A stretch of 64,000 nt of DNA, taken from assembly GCF_022539505.1 (NCBI RefSeq), contig NC_061514.1, positions 337,821,090 through 337,885,089 of the forward strand, given 5' to 3'. The DNA is from Lolium rigidum. Taxonomy: Eukaryota; Streptophyta; Magnoliopsida; Poales; Poaceae. Position numbers and translations under genes: made by a program. This document shows positions 54,593 through 64,000 of this stretch, one piece after another. The notes below the pieces were generated by a model that was given only the letters and a program-made list of their open reading frames with translations, was not told the origin of the DNA and ran no database searches. Each line of letters starts with the position of its first letter. Position 1 is the first letter of the stretch.

Positions 54593-55012
54593 TGTGGTGA
54601 CCCAGCGTACCACTGCATGGTGTAGTACACAAGTCGTTGACATAACACAAGTGAAACACCGTTCCACTCATATTATTCATGTGTTGTTGTAAGGAATGAC
54701 ATGTTGAGACCCTTTTTAAGATCTTGTAGTTGATCCTTACCTAAGGTGTTGTTTGTTGTATAATTACTTCTATTTGATCTAGCCCATAGATCAAATCATT
54801 TCTACCCAAAATAGGGTTTTAGCAAAGTTCACAGTGAAGTTTATAGCGCTTGACTTGATGATCTACTTCAATTCCAGCAAGTCAAGTGAAACCTCAGTTA
54901 CTGTGGTAAGTTTTATTTGAAAGCGCGAAAATTCCCCGGATTTTCCATGCATGAATACAACGCACACTTTGGTGTTCTCTCATTTTGTTGCCTCTAAACC
55001 TGGGATATTACA
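54593..55012 (-). mobile_element. LARD 3' LTR, internally deleted (420 bp)
   Basis: Identical in layout to both extremities of the 5' LTR. Bases 54593-54675 match 57937-58019, and 54676-54740 match 63941-64000 (ttcatgtgttgttgtaagga). Relative to the 5' LTR, about 5.9 kb is missing at a short ATTA microhomology. Confidence 0.85.
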
Positions 55013-55027
55013 GCCTCTCCCCCTTAA
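55013..55027 (-). promoter_or_regulatory. LARD polypurine tract
   Basis: cctctcccccttaa on plus, AAGGGGGAGAGG on the element strand, immediately before the LTR start TGTAATATCCC. It primes plus-strand DNA synthesis in LTR retrotransposons. Confidence 0.85.
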
Positions 55028-55337
55028 ACTGAACTTCGTCCCGAAGTTCGAACGCTCTCAGGGTTCGGGATGTGGAATAGGCTTGAACGGATCACAATCC
55101 TTTCAAACTCCCTAGTGATCTCATTAGATATAATTGAATATATCCCTTGTCTTGATCCTTCATGAAGTCTTTTGATGTCTGGCACTGATACTTTCTTCAA
55201 TTCTATGCTTTCTTCCAACACTCTAAGCTTATAGGCTTACTCTCCAAAGATTCTTGGATTAGGACATCTTCTTATGCTAATGGACTTTACTAATGGTTGT
55301 GGTGATAGCTTCCTATCTGGGTACTCAAAGCTTGGTT

Positions 55338-56395
55338 CTACCAGCTGCGGTAATCCAGCTGCGATGTCCAAACCTTAATTCTAAAAGATTCATTTAAGGT
55401 AGGGTATTGTTTTCCCTTACTACCATAACGAAAGTAATGGTATTTGGTATGGTATTTACAATAGTCATGGTCCTGGTTGTTTAGTCCTACGAATGGATTA
55501 GACTCATTTAGTCCATCCAATCATGGCTTCTAGTTTATACTAGTTATCTTCCTTTTTGTTTCTTTAGGTTCCATGAAAGGAATCTTTCTAATAGGCTTAT
55601 GTTTTGGTATGGTCAAACTCCTTCGGTCTTAAACTTTCTTAAGCTTTGATTGTCCTCCGATAACTTCTTCATCCAACTTCATTTTCTAATACTTACTTAA
55701 GTTCTCTTGGTTTTGAGTAATAACAATTACCCACTCAAGTAAAGGTCTAACCCTTACTTCTTCGAGATATAAACCTCGGCTTCTGGTCTGACAATCTCCT
55801 GAGAGTACTTTTATATGGGTACTTCCCAACAACCTTATAAAAATAAGATCGGACTTCCTCTCAGTTTAGACCTTTTTCTCCGTCTATCATACTCCAAATC
55901 ATATTTTAATACTTCTCCTTCAACCTTCCTCTCCCCCTTGGAGTTTACTAATGATCTTCAAACTACCTTTCTTCTAATCATTAAACTCCAAGGCTAGAAG
56001 TTTAGTCTTGGTCTAACTTGTAGTTTGTACTTTTCTAGAATCTCACGAAGAATTCTTTGTGGTGTATCCACTCAGTTGTGGGTATCCATTATGAATCCTC
56101 CAATTAAAAAATTTACCAGCTACGAGATACCAGCTGTGAAATACTAGCTGCGGAATCCCCCTTTCTTTTAGGTAAAGAAATGTTCAGGTTGTGGCTATCT
56201 GGTACCAACTGCAGACTACCTAGTACCAGATGTAGCTTATTGGATACCAGCTGTGGCTATGTTGTGGTTGTCAATATCTACCTACCAGCTGTGGCTACTT
56301 ACATAGCTTTAGTTAAGATATACCTCACTTTACATTCTTTCTCTTCATGGTTATCCTATATCAGCTGCGGTCTGATGATACCAGCTACGACTTCA
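55338..56395. repeat. Cluster of ACCAGCTGYGG motifs in the LARD interior
   Basis: About eleven exact or near copies: 55339, 55353, 56114, 56127, 56141, 56201, 56223, 56243, 56282, about 56369 and 56377. The core palindrome CAGCTG is usually followed by (t/c)gg or acga and often preceded by gata. The same string, gataccagctgtgg, occurs at the PBS/LTR junction (57928-57941). Confidence 0.75.
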
Positions 56396-57922
56396 CTTGT
56401 CTATTTTCCTTCTTCCAGGGTTTGTTTTGCAAGAAACCACTTGTTGACACTATGAAAATAGTATTGTAAGTGACTTCGCTTGCATTCCCTTCTTCCATAA
56501 TGCATACGGCTCCACTTCTACTACTCCATATTCACTATTTTTCTCACTTTTATGGTACTTCCATGTTGAAATACTCCTTGATTAAGGATAAAAGTGAGTT
56601 TTGATTGGTCTTTCCTTTAGAGTATTGTGGTTGCTTCCCACAACTGTACTTCCTTCTTCTAGTGAACCATCATCTTGTCTTCAAAATCTCCAAAATTCGT
56701 CACTTCCTCACACGAATACCTTGACCCCCTAGACCTATAACATCAACTAAGAAGTTGATATTGCAACATGCATTTGCATATCAAAGTCAAACTTCATGTA
56801 TGGATCTAGTCAAACAATGAAAATCCAATACAATCCAAGAAGATTAAGCTTTGTGCTTATAATACACATCCTTATATGCCTGAATATATTAGTTGGGTAA
56901 GACATCCCTAAACATCAGGTTCAGATGTGTAGTATATAACACCACATAAGATAGGTTTAGGTCGTGATACTTAGCACGAATACGTGAATTTCTACTATTT
57001 GTCTCAGCATTTATCTTAATTGCACATTTGCAATGAGACAAACTTGAAACAAAATGGCTTGGGATAGTTGAAGTTAACCTAGTTTTCTTTGGAAGTACTA
57101 ACAAAATAGTATTCCATATATATGTGCTATTGAGGACTACTTCCTATAATACAATTAGTTCTAACATGTCTACTCTAAACACATGATTGTTTAGAATATA
57201 CCACTAATAACTCTAGGATTTCTCTATGTGATATGCTTTAAATAAGCCTTCTTTAAATTAAGGACTATGGTTCTAGCATACTTGGCACAGTTATTAGGAT
57301 TTTAAGGCCTAAGCTCTCAAACTATTCCTTAAATCCTACTCCTTATCATCCTTTTGTTATCGTACTTATGATGGTCTACTCCATCACATCATGACTCTCA
57401 AGTGAATCATAGATGATTACCAACTCTACCATGAAAAGTAGACTTATATGACTCCTATCATTCTTCCTTACCTCCTATGATTGACTTATCATAGGTATAT
57501 ACTACCACATATTGCTTATCTACATTACTTAACATCAGTCATTTGACATTTTAAATGACTCTTACTTAACCATACTTGTATTGGTATACGTCTTCCAATA
57601 GGATATCTTCCTTGTGGTTGTATCCTCTCTTTGGACTACCATGTGTTGTATAGCAACTGTGGTCTACTACCACCAATTATCTTAAGCTCCAATGGTGTTC
57701 TAATTATTTGGAATGAAGCAAGATAACTAACTAACTTTACTTAAGGAAGATAGATAAGAAATATTGACTCAAGTGTGTCAGGATTATTCTCAAGTGAATA
57801 CCCATCTCAAGTTAAAAGAATGGTTGGTTTAGCATAGTTAGCTTAGCTAAAACACTTCCTATAGACACTACCAAACCTATAGGTCTCCTTTAAAGGGTTT
57901 TAATCCTAGGGTCAAAGCATTT

Positions 57923-57934
57923 GCTCTGATACCA
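57923..57934 (-). promoter_or_regulatory. LARD primer-binding site (tRNA-Met type)
   Basis: gctctgatacca on plus is TGGTATCAGAGC on the element strand, two bases inside the LTR end. It is the standard initiator tRNA-Met complement. Confidence 0.9.
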
Positions 57935-57936
57935 GC

Positions 57937-60900
57937 TGTGGTGACCCAGCGTACCACTGCATGGTGTAGTACACAAGTCGTTGACATAACACAAGTGAAA
58001 CACCGTTCCACTCATATTACATCTCTCAGAGTGGTACAACGAAACATATGCGAGTCCAAGGTATGTCTATAGAAGTACACACGAGCTGTTTACATAAGAT
58101 CAACACAACCTCCTACTTTACAGTGTGGTAAAACTTCAAATAAAGCTCCAGAAGAACGACTCGTAGTCTATCTTATTGCTAACTCAAGTTCAAGAGCTCC
58201 TTGGCTTACTATAGAAATCTAGCTACTTAGGTGCTAGGATTAGGGAAAGGTTCCCTTCTATTACTAGTCTAGCTTTCCATTATAGCTGATGCAGAAGTTG
58301 ACTCCATTGACTTCTTTGATTGGATTCTTCATCTTGTTGCAGTTGACTCCTTTGTCTTCGAGTTCCACGGTAGTTTCTCCTTCGGTGCTTCCATCTAAGA
58401 AGGGGGTTCAAATGGGAGGGAATGAGTACGAGCGTACTCAGCAAGTTCATATTAGGAAATAGGTGTATCATGCACTAGCTACAGCCACAGACCAGAAAGT
58501 CATAGGCGAATGCAAGTTTTTGTAAACATTTCTTCAAAAGGTTTATTTTAATCTGAAAACTATGCCCGTCCGTCTTCACAGGTTGACTAGAACTTCGTGG
58601 AGTTCCTTTCCTGCCGCGTTCGCGGTTCCTTCCCGGAACAGGAGTGACGTACAGTCGTATCCTCCGGAGGTGCTACTTTTCCCATAAGAGAACTTATCCT
58701 TGATACCAACCGGGTGTACTTTCCCGTCCACACTTCCTTGGTGTGGGGCCGGGTGTAAGGTCCAAGCCAATCACTGCCTTCTCCGCGACCACCGCAAACC
58801 CACCCTTTTATCCACCCGTACACCCCGAGTAGACTTCTCCCGATAATACGGCTTTACTCACGGTGCACTTTGGACAATCCATCATAGATCGTAGAGCCCG
58901 ACATCACACACGGATGGGGATTTAAAAGGCTATCCCAACCTACGGCAGTGCCTCCAACACCCCGCGGCTCTACCAATCCATTGGCGTGCAGAAGGGAAAA
59001 GATACAGCTGACTTCCCCAGAGCCATTATAGATCTTATGGTCAACGCGATATGTACGGCGCTAGAATCACTGGACGGCATTGGTACTTAGTCCTAGATGA
59101 GTAGTACCCATGCAATGGAACCTCCACCATATCAACACATACCATGGTTCCATTGCCCACCACATAGTCATATTCATAATTGTAAAATAATACTTTGCTT
59201 TTCAATGCATGAGTGATAAGTATAGTACTTTGCATATAGTTTGATACAAATAATCAAATGACATGAGCAAGCGATGAACTTGCCTTTCTTGACTGCAAGA
59301 TTATGCAGGCAAAAGCTTCGAGACGTGAGAAATCCAAATGCTGAAATACCATCATCGTCCGGTAAGGACAATGTTTAAAGAACTGGCAATAATGCTATAA
59401 TGCATAGTATGAGATGCAATCGTCCCGAGCGTAACCTAACCTCGATGATTTAGGATTGATGAGTTGTAAAGATTTCTTTAGGGTGTGTTGCACTTTTAGG
59501 ATGGTTCTCAAACAAGGTTCTTATTAGGGTTTGGTTATATTAGCATCATATCCAAGTGATATAAGACATTATAACAATCATACATATAAAGAATATTGGT
59601 GGAATAATATGTAAAGAACAGTTGTCCATTTTTAAGTTCTATAGAACATGGTTGATGATTACTTATATTATACTTCAAAAGAATAACTTTTGAAGAACAT
59701 GTTGTTTAAGTGATAATAAGTATTTCAAAGAAGGATTAGGGCTTCTAAGGTTTGATTGACATTTGTACTTCAAAAGAATAACTTTTGAAGAACAGGTTAA
59801 ATAAGAATGTGAACTACTATACATAGGAGCTATGTAACTCTAGGGTTTACTATTGGGTTCATTTAATTTCACTAATAGGAACTAGTTGATTCTTAACTTA
59901 GAATGGGTTTCTATATAGCAAGTATTGGTAGGTTTATTGCTATGGTTTCTTCTAAGCATCATATCAAAGGATGATGGTTAAGATTAGCTATTAAAGTTTA
60001 CTATGGTTTCACAACTACTTCATTAAGTGATCTCTAATTGCTTCTAAACTAAATGGTTTATCATTTCTTTAATAGGGTTTAGTTGGATAGGAGCATGTAA
60101 TGTGAATTACTACACAAGGTTGATACTAGGGTTCATCATTATGGTTCTACTAAATTATGATGGTTGAGATTGATCCTAATGGTATGGTATATAGGAGTGG
60201 TGATTAATGGTACTAATCCAATTAACAAGTTTAAGGTTTATACCTAGGTGATACTAGTTAATCATATAGGTTTTAATTAAGAATAGGAACATGAAATGAT
60301 AATCTCATGTGACTTGGTTTATGCTAGTGGATCATAAGCATGCATTCATTTGTTTCTTACTAGGGTTCTATAGGTATAGATGAAACTTATATGATTACAT
60401 GAGCTAAACCCCTAGGGTTTTAGGATTGCAACTATTTAGGATGAACACATAAAATAATGGAATCCAGTTTCTAACTTAGAATAAAACTAAGGTTTCTAAA
60501 TTATGATCCAATTCTTAAAGTAATACTTGGTACTAGAACTAATGTGATTAAGTACTTTAAATAGAGTTATTAATAATTTTAACATGCTATTAATTTTTGG
60601 AGGGTTTAAGAATTAAAATAATTACTAGTTAGGGTTTAATTAGAATTCAGGGTTTCCTAATTATTGTTAGGTTTTAAAGTATTTAACTTGTTAACTTAAG
60701 AATGTTTAAGTAAATAATTGTTGAGCCACCAAAATGATATTGGCTTTTACTATTTTCTTGAGTTATTACTATTTAAAGAAAATAAAAATAGTAATTTGCA
60801 AATTAGGGTTTATGAATTACCACTAATAATTAAATTAATGCAAATATGGTAAATAAAATTAATCTTAACATTTTACTTAGTTACTGAATAGTTAAAATTT

Positions 60901-63900
60901 AAGTTTGGAACTTAATTATTTATTGAATTCAATTTGCATTTTAAATAAATGAAAAGGCATAATTAAAGAAGTTAAAAATAAATGAATTTTTATTTTGGAC
61001 ACACATTTTTGTTTTATATTTTATTTGAATAGAGTTTATTTTTGTGAACATTTTGATATATTATTCATAATTTTCTAAGTTGATATGAATTTTCTAGAAT
61101 TTTGCAAAGTCTCAGCAATTTACTGGAATTTGAAATAAACCTAAATACTAGATGTACCGGTTCACTGCCTAACCCGAGACACTGACGAGTGGGTCCTTTG
61201 ACCAGGTCAAATGCCACAAGGGCAAAGACCAGTCAACTATACCCTGAGGCCCCACCTGCCACGTCAACCTCGCCGGAGACGCGCCGGTGAACGACGGCGT
61301 CGGCGTTCTGGCCATCCCGCGAGTGCGCGGAGATTGCCAAACGAACCGTCTCGTCATGCTGAGCAAGATAGTGGTGACGCCACCACGATATGGTCACCGG
61401 AGCAGCGACGGCGAGCATGTGCTGCGGCGGGTCAACTCCGGCGAACTCGGGAAAAACTCTACGGTGGATCCTAGGATGCAATAGATAGCTCGGAGGAAGC
61501 GCAAGCTCACCGTGATTCTGATGGACTGCTCGACGGCGTTGATCGTTGACGGTGGTGACGACACGATCAAGGATTCCGATGATCACCGGGGAAAGGGAAC
61601 GAGTCGATGGCGTCGATTTGGGGCTCCATTCTTCGATTCCTCGCTCGAGGATGATCAACAGAACCAGGCGCTTCTCCTCGACCAGAAATCATGCGCCGGG
61701 GTGCTTCTAATCGACGGCTAGCCGGAGAACTGACCGGCCATGGCTGTGGTTCCAGTGAGAGATAGAGAGGGATAGAGAGATAATGGAGGGGATCTGAGTG
61801 TAGCTATGGTTCGTCCGCGTCTGCTCGTGCTTTTATAGCTCGAGTGGAGCTTGGGAGCGACGGCAATTCGCCGGAGACGGCGCAGATGCGGCGGCGATGG
61901 GGTTGAGTGCTACGGGCACGAATCTTGGCGTGAATAGGATCAGACGGACGCGGAGAAGATTTGGCGAGGCTCTGAGTTCGTCTGCAGCGTCCGGGCCGAG
62001 CTTATCCACGATGAGGACGTGGCCAGAGCTCCTCTCTGCGCTGTCGACGCCGTGGAGGAAGACGAAGACGATGACTTGCCTCGCACGAATTTTGAAGCAA
62101 GCTGAAACGGTATCTGGACTGTTTTCGTTCGTGGGCTGGGCTGGTTCTGGGCTACTGCTGGTTGGCTTCGGGCTGCTGCGGTACTGGGCTCGCCGAAGAG
62201 GTAAGCCTGGTAAACCCCCTCTCTCTCTTATTCTCTTTTCTATTTTCTGTTTTTATTTTCTGTTTTGATATTTCTATTTGAATTCAAATTTGAATTCTGT
62301 TTTGTTTTACAGGTTCAAAAATACTTGAATATTAATATCACTTCATGATAATAGTCACTGCATAGTTCTTTTGTTCAAACAACTATTTAATAGATGATTA
62401 ACTTGGTGTTATTGTGAAGTGCATTTTAAACTGAAAATGGATATGGTTTAAATGTCTATCTCTATTTCTTTTTATTTAGGAACAAAATCTGTTTTAAATG
62501 ATTTGAAAATTAGATTATGTGAATGCTGAACATATTCTATTTTGCAAGTGCTTAACAACATTGGTGGTTCATATGCATTCTAAATTATGGCTAGAGTTTA
62601 AATTAAATGGTGTTGAGAATGGGATGAATCATGATTTTATGTGGAGAATTACTTCTAAGGGTTTAAGAAGATGATTGAATAAACTTTACAATCACCAATC
62701 TCCATTAACTAGCTTAAGGTTAATCTATTTAGGATAGATCCTATCTTCATCATGGTTAAATCAACTACTTATATGATGTTTCTATTTTATCAATTATTAT
62801 TTCATTTGGTTCACTAAGTAAAGCATTTGGAAAGAAAAATAGAATTGAATATTGGTTCACTCTACTCACTTAAATAGCACTTAAGCTTGGGTATATATGG
62901 ATTGGTTTATACTTGTGATACATGATACACAAGTTAGGAAACAATATTTTATGTGGGGTGGATCCTATGTGAAAGGGTTTAGAGTTTTGCATAATCTTCA
63001 CTAAATTTAAGTATAAATAGGCATGAGGCATGGCAGGGTTATAATTATAATCCAAATTAATCCATGGTTTGGAATTCAAATGTAGTTTAGGGTTTAAGTA
63101 GTGGTCACCAATGTGATACATAACTAGGATTAGAATATGAGCATAAGCTTTGGTTAATTACTAATGAGTTACTTATTATTTCACGAGAAGAATAAGATCT
63201 ATACCTCACATATATAGGTTTAACTTATCATCTCAATTTATAAAGTAAGATCATGCATTAGACTTGATCCACTTATTCCTCACTAATCTCTCTTTATTAT
63301 TCCTCCCATCACACTCACTTAGGTTCTTAGGGTTTATGATCATCACCCAATTCGTAATGATCAAAGTTTTGGGCTCATAACAATTCATTAGTGAATTATG
63401 GTTCTCTCTCCAAGATCAAGTATAAGTCCATATACTTGAGTATACCTCTTTAGGTTTAGCTCTTATGAATAGGTAAGGTTCTCTAGAGTTTATGATCATT
63501 ACCAAGTTGTAATGATCACAACACTTGCCTCTCTATAATTACTAGAAGAATAGGTTCTTGCTTACCATCAAGTATTAGCTAGGTCAAGTAGGGTTTGATA
63601 CTTGACTTATATTTCTTGTATCATTGGTTAGTATCACAAGTACCTCAATTGGCTAAGGTTGAAATAGTAATCTAGGTTCTATTCAATGTACAGAATAAGC
63701 ATATGAATGATTCTCTCTTTTCTCTAGATTTAATGGTATGAGTTGGGAAACAATGTTTGAATGGTCAAGGTTTAATGAAGAATGAATATGAGTGTTCTTG
63801 ATTTGGTTCAAGTATTGTATTTGAAAAGATATACCATGTGACTCATGGTAGGAACATTTATTTAGTAGAAAACATGGATAAGATAAGTAAAGAATAGTGT

Positions 63901-64000
63901 CTTAATTAATTGAGTTCTTTGATTTAGGATTGAATAATTATTCATGTGTTGTTGTAAGGAATGACATGTTGAGATCCTTTATAAGATCTTGTAGTTGATC
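57937..64000 (-). mobile_element. LARD 5' LTR, more than 6 kb, truncated by the window edge
   Basis: Begins (3' end on the element strand) TGTGGTGACCC. The last 60 bases of the window match the inner part of the 420-bp 3' LTR (54676-54735), so about 270-280 bases should remain beyond the edge and the full LTR would be about 6.3 kb. It contains a GC-rich island at 61200-62220 whose open frames match nothing recognisable, with AT-rich arms. A TATA-like tttataGCTC lies at 61831-61840 on plus. Confidence 0.78.
61200..62220. other. GC-rich island within the long LTR
   Basis: Abrupt GC rise with CpG-rich text (cgccggagacgg, ccgcgtctgctcg) and short open frames on both strands (for example 61233-61658 minus and 61897-62268 plus). 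The layout parallels 53400-53830 in the diverged LTR. It may be the LTR promoter/leader region rather than coding. Confidence 0.5.

Larger units (their letters stand above)
54593..64000 (-). mobile_element. LARD-type LTR retrotransposon (non-coding interior), running off the window
   Basis: Layout in minus-strand sense: 5' LTR 57937->64000 (incomplete), 2-base spacer, PBS TGGTATCAGAGC (57934-57923), non-coding interior to 55028, purine tract aaggggga-gagg (55027-55013), 3' LTR 55012-54593. LTR ends are TGTAATATCCC...GGTCACCACA. The interior (2.9 kb) has no gag or pol domain. Long LTRs with a short, non-coding, PBS/PPT-bearing interior define a LARD; the Sukkula-like elements of Triticeae are the known parallel. 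Confidence 0.78.

Noticed and set aside
61169..62268. Candidate host gene in the GC-rich island of the long LTR
   Set aside because: Short overlapping frames on both strands, no domain, and a parallel GC-rich island exists in the related LTR, so it is treated as element structure.

Overview
This window is plant nuclear DNA from a pooid grass, most likely a Triticeae species (wheat, barley or a relative). The evidence is a copy of the Triticeae-typical Au SINE, a long-LTR non-coding retrotransposon, abundant CACTA, Harbinger, Mutator, hAT and Stowaway elements nested in one another, and intron-bearing host genes. One 100-base run of N (6049-6148) is an assembly gap. Element class is well supported in many places by terminal repeats and target-site duplications (TSDs) read by eye; family names are mostly left open.

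Host genes are few. The left edge carries the 3' end of a RAD5/HLTF (SMARCA3-like) SNF2 helicase with a RING finger (376-2472, +). A 63-codon membrane-protein ORF (2957-3148, +) and a complete class III peroxidase (3736-4880, +) follow. Two more complete peroxidase paralogues lie at 30190-31343 (-) and 46840-47979 (-). The peroxidases share gene structure, TATA box, and upstream and downstream flanks. The third also keeps a copy of the small ORF, killed by a nonsense codon (48546-48737, -). The locus is therefore a dispersed, partly inverted segmental triplication. A block from the helicase 3' flank is repeated just beyond peroxidase 1.

Between the peroxidases lies a transposon nest. 6.1-11 kb holds a gypsy-type 3' end and LTR, then a Harbinger remnant. 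11-17 kb holds LINE debris, a Mutator foldback and a 2.9-kb Helitron. 18-22.4 kb holds LINE-type retroposons and a Harbinger element. 23-29 kb holds MITEs, a SINE, a carboxylesterase relic next to a hAT-like insertion, and a decayed hAT-type transposase gene. 32-35.7 kb is a second Helitron in reverse orientation. 35.9-37.7 kb holds a 5'-truncated LINE with perfect TSD, a CACTA end and a LINE 3' region. 38.1-46.4 kb is a Copia element whose primer-binding site was split by a 5-kb CACTA transposon; the Copia itself split a 107-codon ORF in the flank of peroxidase 3.

From 48.8 kb to the right edge there are short DNA transposons, a Copia gag fragment, and overlapping long LTRs. The last is a LARD-type element (LTR-PPT-non-coding interior-PBS-LTR) running off the window. 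Its short LTR looks like a deletion derivative of its very long partner LTR, and its interior carries a cluster of motifs resembling the LTR/PBS junction. No CRISPR, operon, tRNA or rRNA gene was seen.
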